Shown here one piece after another: positions 1-11,600 of a stretch of 64,000 nucleotides of DNA. The position numbers and the translations under genes were made by a program. The notes beneath the pieces were generated by a model. It was not told where the DNA came from, made no database searches, and was given only the letters and a program-made list of their open reading frames with translations. How positions within the stretch are numbered: the stretch's first letter is position 1; each line of letters begins with the position of its first letter. Source of the DNA: Lithobates sylvaticus (taxonomy: Eukaryota; Chordata; Amphibia; Anura; Ranidae); NCBI GenBank assembly GCA_028564925.1, contig CM053028.1, positions 436,572,571-436,636,570 on the forward strand, read 5' to 3'.

Positions 1-405
1 GCTATGTTCTGGCAGGTGCACTGCAATGGAATTCATTCTTAATGGCACTGAAAACGCACCAGCCGATGTACAAGCACTAAATCGCACCATAATGCATGGT
101 AACTTATTGCTATGCATTATAGTGTGATTTGATTTAAAAAAAAAAATCTGTGCCTATTCTCCTTTTTGTGTGATTAACACAGGTAGGGTAGCCCATTGAA
201 ATTAATAGGCTGCCCTAGACGCGACACACCTAAATGAGAAAAATGGGCAAAAATGCAGATGCACTTACATAGGTGTGAATCTGTGCCTTTTATATCTGCC
301 TGGAGTTCAGATTAAAGAATTCTGTACAAAGGAAAAGAATTAAACAAAAATACATATGAACATAACCATAAATCTGTGATGTGCATTTTGTTAGCACTAA
401 GTGAC

Positions 406-665
406 AGTCCACACTGGGGTGGCTTCAAAGTCGTCCAACTCTAAAGCCGCCCAGAAAAGCGTGACTTCAGCGCGGCTTACAAACGACTTCTTTAATAGAA
501 GTCAATGCCAGCTCCACCGAAGTCACCCCAAGTAGTACAGGAACCTTTTTCTAAGTCGGAGCGACTTGAGTCGCACTGATTAGAACTGTTCCATTGCACT
601 GCATGGAGCGCGACTTGTCAGGTGGCCAAGACGCCTAACAGGTCGCCTTAGTGTGAACTGGGACT
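406..665. mobile_element. Short TIR element (MITE-like)
   Basis: The left end AGTCCACACTGGGG and the inverted right end AGTCCCAGTTCACAC form imperfect terminal inverted repeats around about 260 bp with no coding. The flanks give no clean target duplication. Superfamily not assigned. The preceding 405 bases hold diverged, partly palindromic sequence (for example around 85-125) that may be another decayed copy of this kind. Confidence 0.45.
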
Positions 666-972
666 TACAGGTTGTAATAATTGTCTTTAAATTAAGTTAC
701 ACTGTCAATGGCAATACAAATTATAAATAGTTAAAGTCAAAATTGTTCTTTTTCATTTTGGATAGAGTAAGGGAGGATTATACTCCTGTCAGTTTCTTTT
801 TTTCACTGTGTCCCATTGGGTAGATTTCCCTTTACTTCCTGTCCCATAGCCAAAACAGGAAGCGAGAAGAAATCCCTCCAAAATTTGTTACCAGGGTCAC
901 TAGAATTAGTGTCCTCATTGGAAGATTTCAACTCTATTCCTGTTCTGATGTCAACCCAAAATTTAGGACTAA

Positions 973-1375
973 TGCCGCGTACACACGAGTGGAATGGATG
1001 TTTTTTCCAACGGAATTCCACTCAAGCTTGGCTTGCATACACACGGTCACACAAAAGTTCTCTGAACTTTCGACCATCAAGAACGCGGTGACGTACAACA
1101 CTACGACGAGCCGAGAAAATTAAGTTCAGTGCTTCTGAGCATGTGTCAAATTGTTTCCGTGCATGTGTTATTTTTTCGCGCGTCCGAATTGCATACAGAA
1201 GATGGCATTTTCGGATAGGAACTTTTCCAGACCGAAAAATAGAAAACATGCTCTCAATCTTTTGCTGGCTGGAATTCCGCAAAAGACCGATGGAGCATAC
1301 ACATGGTTGCATTTTCCGACAAAAAGCTCTCATCAGAGTTTTGCTGGCGGCATTTCCGATCGTGGGTAAACAGCA
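973..1375. mobile_element. Harbinger-like MITE, GTACACACG family
   Basis: Left end TGCCGCGTACACACGAG; the right end, read inverted, begins TGCTG and is diverged. Flanks are TAA on the left and TTA on the right, fitting the 3-bp TWA target of PIF/Harbinger transposons. The inside shares sequence with the copies at 6455 and 19235 (GTGACGTACAACAC and GAGCCGAGAAAA). No transposase is encoded; the short open frames here are MITE sequence. Confidence 0.6.
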
Positions 1376-1689
1376 TTACTTTTACATTTGGTGATAACAG
1401 TAAACAGGACAAATGCAAAGCGTGAATCTCCCTATCAGGGGCACAGACAGCAATAAAAGCTTGACAGGTGTTCTAATTCCTCTCCACTCTATCTAAGATT
1501 ACAAAAAAAAGTGTTGCCTTGAGGTATAATTTAAGGTAAGGTATAGAAAGCCTTATCATATTATTATGAAATAGTAAGATCTGATAAAACAGGGATTACA
1601 TGTAGCGTGCAATGCCAGGTTTTCAGTTTTGGAGACTGTTGGCAAACAACTTAAGCATTAAAAGCAACTGTTAGTTAATTACTTCTTTT

Positions 1690-1939
1690 AGGGCCCATTC
1701 ACCCATTCACACCTCAATTTCTGCATTGTGAATGCGTTTCTGCATGCACGTTTTTGATGCATTCCGGTGCGTTTTTTCCCCTTCTTTTTTTCTTATCTCA
1801 ATTTTGGACAATTAATGACGTGCATTCTGGTGCATTTTTGATGCCTCGTGCCGCATTTCAGATGCGTTATATACAGAAAACATGTTCTACTTTTGTTGAC
1901 TGCAGTGGAACGCACTGCACTGGTGTGAACTAGAGATCC
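1690..1939. mobile_element. Decayed TIR element
   Basis: The left end GGGCCCATTCACCCATTCAC and the right end GGTGTGAACTAGAGATCC are roughly inverted. The interior alternates TGCATTC and TGCGTT motifs. This looks like one of the frog MITE families with GGGCCCATTCACAC ends. The target duplication is not clear. Confidence 0.35.
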
Positions 1940-2199
1940 ATGTTAAACACTGTCCATGTGTTTTTGAGGCAGAGTAAAAAAAGTACTGGACTGCATCCGG
2001 CGTAAACACAGTACATTTCTTTGATTTATTGGTCTTTACAAAGACTACAATATTGTGAGGTTGGGTTAATAATCTTGTATGCGATTACTATTTTTAACAA
2101 TAATGGGAAAAAAAAAAGTGTGGTCAATGCAGCCTCTTTGGTTTTGCTGCCTATAGTCATAAGACTACTTTACCTAGTAGCAAATCCTGCCATGATAAC

Positions 2200-2440
2200 A
2201 TAATATCAGCCGCCAGTGACGTCACCGGTTCATATGCTCTGAAGGAATGGCATACCCTTGCTGTTCCTTCAGAGTCCTGTGCGGTAAATGGGGGCTCCTG
2301 CACGCATGAGCAGGAGTGACATCATCGCAGCTCCGGCAACTTACACAGTAGGAGTACACGAACCCAGAAGGAAGACCGGGGGAAATGAAGCGCCTTCAGC
2401 AGTGACAGCATGCCGCTGGAGGGCTTCGTTCTAAGGTAAG
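2200..2440. mobile_element. GC-rich repeat fragment related to the element at 47350
   Basis: It shares a motif order with 47460-47610: GACGTCACCGG or GACATCACCCG, then TATGCTCTGA, an inverted partner of that motif, a GCGGTAAA block and a CCCGGAAG-type block. It lacks recognisable ends and stops at the tail of the L2 at 2452. Probably a truncated copy of a nonautonomous DNA transposon. Confidence 0.35.
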
Positions 2441-2451
2441 TTTCACATAAT

Positions 2452-4274
2452 TATTATTAATACTATACAGGATTTATATAGCGCAAACAATTTGCGATGT
2501 GCTTTACAACTTGAGGGTAGACAGTACAGTTGCAATACAATTCAATACAGGAGGAATCAGAGTAGGAGATAATCGGACAGATTAGGGTAGGGAGTTCCAC
2601 AGGATGGGAGAGGCTCTAAAAAAGTCCTGAAGGCGAGCATAGGAGGTGGTGACTAGGAAGCTAAAGGGCAGGAGGTCTTGGGAGGAACAAAGAGAATGAT
2701 TAGGTATTTTAAGACTAGGTTAGTGATGTAGCTGGGTGCTGAGTTGTGGATGTCTTTGTAAGCTGTTATTAGTATCTTGAATTTAATTTGTTGGGTGAGT
2801 GGAAGCCAATGGAGGGATTGACAGAGAGGAGTAGCAGACACGGAGCAGTTGGTAAGGTGGATGAGTCTGGCCGCAGCATTCATAATGGACTGAAGGGGGG
2901 ATAACCTATGTAGAGGTAGGCCAATGAGAAGGGAGTTGCAGTAGTCAAGGCGAGACATGACCAGGGAGTGAATTAAAAGCTTTGTGGTGTCATTGGTTAG
3001 AAAGAGGCGTATTTTGGAGATGTTACGGAGGTTGAGGCGGCAAGATTTGGACAATAATCGGACGTGGGGCTTAAAGGATAAATCAGAGTCCAGGATTACA
3101 CCTAGAACCTTGGCATGCTGGGGTGGACTGATAGTTATGCCATCGATTTTTACAGAGAAATCAAGGGAAGGGGCATGTGGGGGAGGAATAATTATAAGTT
3201 CGGTTTTGGATAGATTGAGTTTGAGGAGGTGTGACATCCAGACTGATATATGTGTTAGTAAATTAGTGATGCATTAGGAGACTGAGGGAGTGAGCTAAGC
3301 GGTAGAGACAGTGTCAGGACAAGATCATCCAGCGCCCAGGGCAAAGATGTCAAACCCTCCAAAAAATGTATGAGCAAATTGTGTGTTAGCAAAGATCCCC
3401 TCCCTTCCCTCCAAAATACTTTGAGCACTAATCTGCACGTTTACCCCCAAGTATAAATTCCCTTTGCAAATCAAAATTCTACCCAAACTAAATTCCCCCT
3501 TTTCTAGTACTTCTGCCAGCTTGTAGGTAGGCACTCTCAATGCAACGCTCCCCCCCCCCCACTTCACATGACACCACAACGCCCAGGACAGACTCCCCTC
3601 CTGCCCAGCCCTTGTCCGGCCCTGGGTATAGAGATAGATTTGGGTGTCATCAGCATAGAGATGGTATTGGATGCCATGGGAGGCTGACCCAGGGTGGAGG
3701 TGTAGATTGAAAATAGGAGAGGTTCAATAACAGAATCTTGGGGGACCCCAACAGGAAAGGAAGAGGAGAGGAGGAAGTAGAATTGTAAGTAACGCAATAG
3801 GTGTGGTTGGATAAGTAGGAAGAGAACCAGTCAAGAGTACAGTCACAGAGACCAAAGGCGTGGCGTTTTTTGAGGAGAAGGGGGTGGTCAACTGTATCAA
3901 AGGCAGCAGAAAGGTCCAGGAGTAGAAGTTCAGAATAGTGTATATTGGTATTGGCCATTAGTAAATTGTTTGTTACTTTCAGGAGGGTAGTTTATGTGGA
4001 GTGTTGAGGATGAAATCCAGACTGAAGGGGATTAAGAAGGCCATTCTTGGTGAGGTGGTTGCTCAGTCAGTTGTAGACCAGACGTTCAAGGAGTTTGGAT
4101 AAAAAGGGGAGCAAATAGATGGGGCGTAGGTTGTTAAGATTGAATGGGTCCAGTGAGGGCTTTTTAAGTATGGGGGTGGCTAGTGCATGCTTTAGAGAGT
4201 TGGGGAAGATGCCAGAAGAGAGGGAGAGATTAAAAATGTGGGTTAGAGAGTGTAGAATAGAGCCAGAAGGTTAT
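2452..4274 (-). mobile_element. L2-clade LINE, 5'-truncated, interrupted by a hAT
   Basis: Minus strand. The 3' end carries an A/T-rich TTATTATTAATA tail followed by GGATTTATATAGCGC, the standard L2 tail in this window. The C-terminal part of the reverse transcriptase is open for 194 codons (2653-3237) and contains LGVILDSDLSFKPHV, LDYCNSLLIGLP and SLHWLPLTQQIKFKIL. Upstream pieces carry DLSAAFDTVDHPLL (about 3870-3930), VPQDSV and the YADD active site (3645-3656). Endonuclease and ORF1 are absent, so only the 3' half was inserted or kept. Several frame breaks make it inactive. The hAT at 3309-3624 sits just after the YADD segment. Confidence 0.85.
3309..3624. mobile_element. Nonautonomous hAT inside the L2
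   Basis: The left end is CAGTGTCAGGACAAG; the right end, inverted, is CAGGGCCGGACAAGGG. Flanks GGTAGAGA and GGTATAGAGA are a slightly altered 8-bp target duplication. The L2 reading resumes on both sides, which fixes the insertion. 316 bp, no transposase, a C-run at about 3550. Confidence 0.7.
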
Positions 4275-4901
4275 TTATTTTATTGGACTTTTTACTGGAT
4301 AATTCACTTTCACTGTTTGATTTGATTTTAGCTGTTGGATCACACTTAGCTATTGAATCATTATTTACTGGATCACTTTTACTTTTGTTTTTTATGCTTT
4401 GCATTTATTTATGTTATGCATTGTTTAGTGAAGCTTATAGGTGTTAAACATTATATAAGCTGCACGGGCTAACTTCGATTACGTTTGCAGGTGAGGTTAT
4501 TCATGTTTCATGTTGAGCAAACCAAATGAGACTTTATATTAATTTGAGAAATAAACAATTTAAATGTGATTACATAAGAATGAGATTTGGATCTCAAGAT
4601 CTTTGACCTTGTCCACCAATATGACAAATCTAGCCTTATGTCTGCATACATGGTAAAAAGCATAGAAAAAAAAAATCTACCATCTATATCAGGATTATGG
4701 GGAAAGTATAATATGGCCCCATAGGTGTCAGGTATAGTGCTTGTTGAGGTGTATAATGAAATTTCCTGAGAACTGTAGGACATGATTAATGAATCAACTA
4801 GCATAGATCTATTTAAACACCAAGTGACAGATGGACGGAGGAAGCATATTCTTACAGCAAACACTGCGGCTTGATCAGACCATAATATTTGGCAGTTAAA
4901 T
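4275..4901. other. Unassigned AT-rich intergenic/intronic DNA
   Basis: It contains repeated TGGATCAC/TGGATAATTCAC motifs (4300-4370) that look like the 3' part of some decayed retroelement. A 185-codon minus-strand open frame (4508-5065) crosses into the repeat at 4902 and matches nothing I know. No gene supported. Confidence 0.3.
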
Positions 4902-5290
4902 TTAAAGCTGAACTCCGTGATGAGCAAATATTGTCTACATACAATAGGCGAGTGCATTTTTACTTGAAGCTTGGTGTGCTTTTTGTATTTCTTCCAGATC
5001 TGTGCAGTAATCCAGAATGAAACTATGCCTTTGTGCAGGAGCTTCCTGTAATACAGACCGGTCACTGCTGTGCTGCTCTATCTCCTTCTGCAGGGTGATG
5101 GTCTTATATCCACCCCTTCCTGTAGATTTCTTCAGGCAGCCTGTAGTGGGTGGGGCCCTTCCACAGCTCTGCTTTATGCACTGATTACTACTGACTACTG
5201 TATGTACAGCACAGTGATGATTTTACAAATTAATATCTTGGTTTGTAATTACATATGGTGCACATTTTCATCTCCCTGACATTCCATATG
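4902..5290. mobile_element. TTAA-flanked repeat fragment (TTAAAGCTGAACT family)
   Basis: It begins TTAAAGCTGAACTCCGTG, the same start as the repeat at 32603 (TTAAAGCTGAACTTCAGG). The right end is not defined. Nonautonomous TTAA-target DNA transposon by analogy; the internal sequence is not coding. Confidence 0.35.
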
Positions 5291-6451
5291 TTTGTGGGCG
5301 GGGCCAATCACCCTGCACATGGGGGTACCTTTCTCCGTGAACTCGCTCATCAATGCCCAGGACCAGGTGGGGCCGCGTTCAAACATTATGGCTGTATCCC
5401 AGCTTAGATATGAGCTGTACACTGTGTCCAGTAATAAATGTATAGAGTCCTTCTGTAAAAGTATTGTCCCATGTCACTACACGCCTTACTGTTATATGTT
5501 TGTATTTTGGAGGGACACTGCTAAACCTGTGCCCACTGTGCAGTCTAGCATACCTCTGCCACCCGACTCCCTGTAACAAAATGGTGTCCCGCTGAGCACT
5601 TGTGTGGACCCCAAGCAGCCAGGTACATGAGGTCTCTGTACCATGGGTTAGTTCCCAGATGCTTTTGGTGAACTGACCACTAGGGAGGGAGCCAGGACAC
5701 CGACCCCCTCGCTATAGATGGACCATTCACCTACGCCAAGTACCACACTTCTGACCAGCTGCTACGTACTGTACTTTGGATTAGTTACTGGTTACCCATA
5801 GCAACTGTATTCCTACTTGCACTTGTCCTGCCGAGTCAACCTTTTGTAGTGGCCTTGCTTCATACCCCATTGTGAATTACAGGCCCTGTTCTTCTGATAC
5901 GGCATTATCTACCATGCACAAATGAAGATGTACGCCTAGGTTATTCCCCCTGGAGGTCTACCATGCACCCCTTTGAATACCTTCAGACCAGGCTTAGGAA
6001 CAGTTGAGAAACTTAAATTGCTTCAGGAACATTAAAGCGTTAAGTGCAAAACAGTCCAATCCACAACTAACTGAACTGCAGCTGCTCAGGCATGAAAGAT
6101 GAAAGTCCAATATTGGCATCTTCCAAAGCTTGGTGGTTTATCTTTTCTTCCGGTGTTCCAAGGAACTACTGGGAGCAGGTCGGAAGGCTAGGCCCAAAAA
6201 GACTGGAAAAGGAACCCGAACCTGGTTAACTCCTTCTCAGCCTGGGCATACTAACTGACTTACTGTGACAAGACCCAAATTGTAGGCATCCTGCCTACAG
6301 GTAAAATCCACAGGGGATTTAAATAAAGGGGTTCTCATTCTTCTGACATAGCAAACCGGAAATAAGAGTAAGGCCAGTTTACGCAAGTCTGCCCACTAAA
6401 AGTCTGCCTAATCTTAGTTGAGCAAGATTTTTTGGATGTAAAAGTGAATTC
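5291..6451. other. Unassigned; no gene seen
   Basis: No exon with splice signals, no terminal repeats and no family I recognise. Short open frames on both strands are at chance length. Confidence 0.3.
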
Positions 6452-6454
6452 TTA

Positions 6455-6878
6455 TGCCCTGTACACGTGATAAGATTTTCCAACAACAAAACCGTGGATT
6501 TTTTTCTGAAGGATGTTGGCTCAAACTTGTCTTGCATACACATGGTCACACAAATGTTGTCGGAAATTCTGAACGTCAAGAACACGGTAACATACAACAC
6601 GTACGAAGAGCCGAGAAAAATTAAGTTCAATAGCCAGTGTGGCTCTTCTGCTTAATTCCAAGCATGCGTGGACTTGTGTGCATCGGGCTTATGTACACAT
6701 GATCGGAATTTCCGACAACAAGTTTTGTTGTTGGAAAATTTGAGAACCTGCTCTCAAACATTTGTTGGTGGAAATTCCAACAAAAATGTTCTATAGAGCA
6801 TAGACACGGTCGGACATTCCAACAACAAGCTCACATCCAACATTTGTTGTCGGAAAATCCTATCGCGTGTATAGGGCA
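6455..6878. mobile_element. Harbinger-like MITE, GTACACACG family
   Basis: Ends TGCCCTGTACACG and, inverted, TGCCCTATACACG. The left flank is TTA; the right flank is CAA, so the target copy has changed. Subterminal ATTTTCCAACAACAAAACC and its inverted partner are shared with 19235-19624. No coding. Confidence 0.65.
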
Positions 6879-7038
6879 CAACACTTGCTGGCCACACTAA
6901 AAACTCTTGACACAGTGGCCTTGAAGGTTACTATTAAACAATAGCTGTTAGAGCCTGGTAGCATTATGGTTATATGTCACGTGTTAGTTTCAAACAAGCC
7001 ATATTATAAATGTGACTATTTTGTGGCAACATTTTGGT

Positions 7039-7135
7039 AGGGATGATTTACTAAAACTGGAAAGTTAGAAGCTGATTGGCTACCATGCAAAGCTGCACCA
7101 GACGTTGCACTCTCCAGTTTTAGTAAATCAACCCC
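7039..7135. mobile_element. Tiny MITE with TGATTTACTAAAACTGGA ends
   Basis: 97 bp bounded by TGATTTACTAAAACTGGA and its near-exact inverse, with GCTGATTGGCTACCATGC inside. This is a common vertebrate MITE type. Noncoding. Confidence 0.65.
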
Positions 7136-8244
7136 ACAATTTACTTACTGCAAATCTTGCCATTCCGGTGATAGTATTATAATGCTACTTACTTATGCAT
7201 ATAAATTATGCTGAAACTTCTAGGGTTCATTCATGCTGCGCCGCAGTAGTGCGGCATTTAAAGGGTTAAATGAGGCGGTAATCCAAGCATGTATCACTTT
7301 TCAGGGGACCCGCAGTCTCTAATTCAAATTTCCACCAGAGCATAAGTGCTTCCAATGTCAAACCTCAGCTGCTGAACAAAACATTAACGCCCCCTGGAGT
7401 ATTTCGGTTTAGTGAGATCCAAATGTCCAGCGCTTCAGGAATAAATTAGTTGTCAAAGGTGAGTATCATCCTGCCACTCACTTCCCCAGACTCCTACCAG
7501 ATTTTCTGACTCACATATGTCAAATTGGTCCCAGTAAAGCTTTACAACACCACCATCTCTGCGTCTTTTTTTGCTTCCAATAATCCTCTCACTTCAATAT
7601 TTCCACATCTTCCACAAGAATCTTCATCTCATCACGGGTGAATCCCCAAAAATAAAAAAACTTATAGTATAGTAATTTTTTTCAAACTTATAAAAATCTG
7701 ATATTGTGGTCACGTGTGCGAGACAAAATACGTGAATATCACCAGTGATACATGACTTCTCACCCCTCCTGCTAATCACTTTACCAAACTTCCACTTTAA
7801 AATGCATATCACTCCACTTAAAATCCATATTCTCATTTACAGAATCCTCTTCTGCTCAGTATTATTTGAAATGAAAAAATACTATATAGTGTAATATGAC
7901 CACATCTAATGTGCTCACATTAAACTGTGTTCCATGAAGTGCAATACCAATACATCAGTACATGCCACCATGCACCAACCCCGTGTACTAAACACCTTAC
8001 AAAACTCAACCCCTAAGGTATAGAGTTGGGGGATATTGCATCTAGTAGTCTTCTTATATGTCTCTCCTCTGGTCCCCTTTTTTGCAAACCTACCAATGGG
8101 TAAATGATAAATAGGATGTTAATCTCTGGATCTCTGACAACTGGTGCTTCAGAAGTTCAAAAGCTTTGGTATTTCCATGTGAATATGTGGACAGGACCAC
8201 AGGCATGTTGTGTTGAGCTGTGGATCTGTTTTTTCTTCTTCAGG
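7136..8244. other. Unassigned; no gene seen
   Basis: Looks like old single-copy or decayed repeat DNA. No splice-flanked exon or terminal repeat was found. Confidence 0.3.
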
Positions 8245-8258
8245 TAATAGCTATATTT

Positions 8259-9005
8259 AGAAAACGAATATGGTTGTGCTCTATACCTTCAACCTTATAA
8301 ATGTGATAATAAGTGATCAATATATGATAACTCAATTATAACTTAAAAAAGTCCCACAAATAATGTAATGAGTAATGCCTGTGGCTAACACCCAGCCAGG
8401 ACCTTTTCCTCAGTGGAGTTCCAATATCGGTCTAGTCACTGCATCTGTGGGGGGATCTTCAGGTCTGGATTTCAACAGACCAAATCCTTCAGTGGAAGCT
8501 TGTATGTAACTCAATGCATAGTGATGCAAACGTGGCTCTCCATGTGTTCTGCTTAAGCAGTGACTGGGCCGATATCGGAACTCCACTGAAGAAAAGGCCC
8601 TGGCTGGGTGTTAGCCACAGGCATTACTTGTCTGTGCAGCTGGTAAGTGTACACTTCTTATTGTGGTGGGTCTGCAAGAAAAGTCACATTGATTTCTGGG
8701 AACTGATCACAAGCCGATATCCTCACTATTTGTTAGAGATTGGTCAATTGGAAGTCTGACTGACTGGCATTGGAATCTCTACTTAGCGTCACTGAACACT
8801 TATAGAGTTATACCATTGATTTGTGGGACTTTTTTATGTTCTTTAAATTGAGTTATCATATATTGATCACTTATTATCACATTTATAAGGTTAAAGGTAT
8901 AGAGCGCAACCATATTCGTTTTCTATTTGTATTTGTGTGTATTCCACTTTGTGTTGCAGCTTATTTTTTAAGGTTTTTTCCAGCACAGTCTTTTTTTTCT
9001 TATTA
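8259..9005. mobile_element. Fold-back insertion with 14-bp target duplication
   Basis: The flanks carry the direct repeat TAATAGCTATATTT at 8245-8258 and 9006-9019. Inside, a left arm (8259 to about 8450) is repeated in inverted orientation on the right (about 8557-8925). The inverted segments include GTTATCATATATTGATCA with its flanks, and CCAGGACCTTTTCCTCAGTG with its partner CACTGAAGAAAAGGCCCTGG. The right arm carries about 190 extra bases (about 8630-8815). After the right arm there is an 80-bp T-rich tail. No transposase or RT is seen. The long staggered target duplication fits a retrotransposition-type insertion (Penelope-like or LINE-driven) more than a DNA transposon. Confidence 0.65.
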
Positions 9006-9019
9006 TAATAGCTATATTT

Positions 9020-10620
9020 GTCTGCTGTCAATAAAATCCATGTCTGATGTTTGGCAAGTCAAAATTACTGAATCTCATGGGTTTTTTAGTTCTCCATCAA
9101 AGAAAACTGTCAGGTTTGGAGAAAAAGTGACAGAAGTCCTGTCCAAGTTTGAATGGAATGAAACCATAATAACTTACTAAAACATTACCTGAAACTAGGG
9201 CACATGCAAGGCCTCCTGATGCCCCAATGTAAGGACAGAAGTAGAAGGGTAGAGCAGAAATCATTCTCAAAACAAAGAAATAGTTAACCAACTATTATTC
9301 CTATCAAAATACTTTTAGGTATTTATGAGCTGTACCTAATCTATGATAGACTATGCGCTAATAAAAAAAATGTATTGACTTGCGTATGAAAACGTCAAAA
9401 AACAGTAATGACTTAACAATCAAACGTGCTACATGTCTTAGCCTGCAAACTGAGTAGATTGGTCTGGCAATGTTTGTATTATACGACAACAAAGGAAAAA
9501 CAAGTTATGTGACCCAAAACCTCAATAGGTTTGTTCTTTAGGAATTTCGGCCATGTCGGCAGCAGTTAGTAAATGAAAAGCTCTAATAAAGGAAGCCTTA
9601 TGAGATTGTATAGGTATGGATATTCCTCAGAGACTTAGAGTAGCAGTCCATAAAGTATATAAAATACTGTTCCTTTGGGTTTATCCTTTTTGACCTTTCA
9701 CAGATTTATTTTGTGATTTACCCAGATGAGTTGGATGCTTGTAATGTTATTAAAACCTCATCCTGTCCTGCAAAAACTCTGGTATTTCCTCTCTGGCCCA
9801 GTCTCCACCCACACTGACCACTAATGAGACCGGTTCTAGACCCAAGTTCACGGTAGGATTAACAGTCTACAACAAAGACAAATTCTTAGAATATGGTTTA
9901 AAAGGAACAAGAAAAAGGTCACTCACGAGATGATAAAGTCAAATCTGGATATGCATGCCTGTAATCTCTAAGCTGATGTATAATAAAAGTGATATAAGGC
10001 ATTTCACACCGTGTGTGCAGCAGCAGTGATTAATTCACCAGATGTGATGATAAACAATGGATTGTTAGTGCTGATCCAGCAACATCTGTTCCAAAAAGAG
10101 ATCCCAAACAGCCCAACCCCACTAGGGGACACCAACACACCTGCTCACTAGTGCAGCCTTGCTGTTACTTTTCATTTCCCCTCTGCTAGGGTGATATACA
10201 TTAACATTTTCAAAGGATTTAACAATAAATGCATTTTCTTCGTAAAGGAAAAAGTAAACTTGTACATTTACTGTAATGTTTTTGGCTGCCATGTTCTTAG
10301 TAAACTATGTCTTACTAATGTTGACCACACACTAAACCTGAATAGTGAATTTCACCAATATTATTAACAAATATTGAAGGGATACTATGGTGTATTTTAT
10401 ACTTAGTATATCACATGCTACAGTTTAAATCCCTGCTTAACTGCTCCTAAGATAGTCAACTAGACATACAGACAGATTATAGATTCTCGTGTTCTCTGTC
10501 AATCTGAGCAGGCTGATGGACTTGCAGTGGCAGTAAAGCATAATCGCTGGGAAGCAGTACTAATCAGAAATACAGTTTATGCAAATAATGTGTGAATAGG
10601 ACTGTGACCATGTAATTAGT
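9020..10620. other. Unassigned; no gene seen
   Basis: AT-rich DNA with no recognised repeat ends, exons or RNA genes. Possibly plain intron. Confidence 0.3.
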
Positions 10621-10636
10621 GTCCTTCCTATAGGTA

Positions 10637-11216
10637 CTTATGATGTCACCGCCCGGGGCATAATGGGGCGGTGATGTCATGAGGGGCGGGGTCACTGAAT
10701 GACATCACCGGTGTCCACGCCCCAAGCCTATATAAGTCGTTGCGCACTGCGCACACGGCATTAAAGCAGGAGAGAGCGCCGTGTCAACATCGGAAGAAGA
10801 GAAGAGGGAAGAAGACGGAGAAGACCGGGCCAACGCTAGCAAAAGAGCGGGCAAAAGAGCAGAAGATAGCGGAGGAGCCCGGCAGAAGACACCGGAGAGC
10901 GGGAGAAGAACCAGAGACCGGGAGAAGAGGCCGGAGAGAGCGGAGAAGTCCGAAGAGACCCCCCAAGTCTGAAGAGACCCCCGGAGCTGTCTAATATATT
11001 ACTTTAAAAAACGGTCTAGTGTGTTTTTTTTATTGACACTTTTTTCCCCCCAGGTGAATGGGTAGGGGTACGATGTACCTATACTCATTCACATAGGGTG
11101 GGGGGCCGGCATCTGGGGGCCCCCTTATTAAGGTCCTCGTCAACATGTGGACAAGGTGCTTTGGGGTGGGGGGGAAGGCTGTGGGGCCCCGTACAGCCTT
11201 CCTGATAGGCCCCCCC
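10637..11216 (+). mobile_element. GC-rich element with promoter-like start and shared core
   Basis: It starts with a perfect 15-bp palindrome (ATGATGTCACCGCCC at 10640-10654 and its inverse at 10666-10680). CRE-like TGACATCA (10710) and a TATA box (10729-10736) follow. A purine-rich stretch comes next, with the motif GTGTCAACATCGGAAGAAG shared with the element at 43946-45417. Then a T/C-rich run ends CCCAGGTGAATGGG, and a GC-rich core with CATAGGGTGGGGGGCCGG is shared with 19890 and 44200. Open frames of 63-92 codons are low-complexity Arg/Glu or Pro/Gly and are not taken as genes. Neither terminal repeat is visible, so this is a truncated copy. Confidence 0.5.
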
Positions 11217-11459
11217 CCAAAAATGAAAAAAATAAGTCCCTCCTCTGCGCCCACCTCCTGAAGCCCTCTGTTTGTTGATGTGATGGGGCCCAGGGAAATG
11301 TAATTCAAGTCCTGGTAAGCAAGTAGGAGCGGGGGTGTGGTCTAGTAAAAATCTATTTATTAATTTGAACAGAAACATTAGAGCTGCTCTGGGCCCCCCC
11401 CCCCCATTTAGCTGATGAGGCCTGGACCCAGTACAGAAGGACCAGTTGTACTGCCTTAT

Positions 11460-11600
11460 CATCGGGCCTGATCAGTACCACCTATCAGTGTCCATCAGCT
11501 ACACCTATTAGTGCAGCCTCATCAGTGCCCACCAGTGCTGCCTCATCAGTGCCCATCAATGCCCATCAGTGTCGCCTCATCAGTCACTTACATTCGACTC
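11460..11600. repeat. CAGTGCCCATCAGTGC-type tandem repeats
   Basis: Short degenerate units of CATCAGTGCC and GCCTCATCAGTG repeat over about 130 bp. The same kind of array recurs at 17100-17390 and inside 15680-15990, where it belongs to nonautonomous DNA transposons. Confidence 0.55.

Noticed and set aside
4508-5065. 185-codon minus-strand open frame
   Set aside because: It runs across the start of a TTAAAGCTGAACT repeat, has no known motif, and its composition looks like translated AT-rich noncoding DNA.
7620-7836. 70-codon minus-strand frame in an unassigned stretch
   Set aside because: Chance length, no motif.
8380-8629. CACTGAAGAAAAGGCC considered as a hammerhead core
   Set aside because: It has a CTGAAGA box but no GAAA box after a second stem.
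10740-10994. Arg/Glu-rich frames after the TATA box
   Set aside because: Purine-run translation in a truncated repeat; the related copy at 45 kb does not keep the frame.
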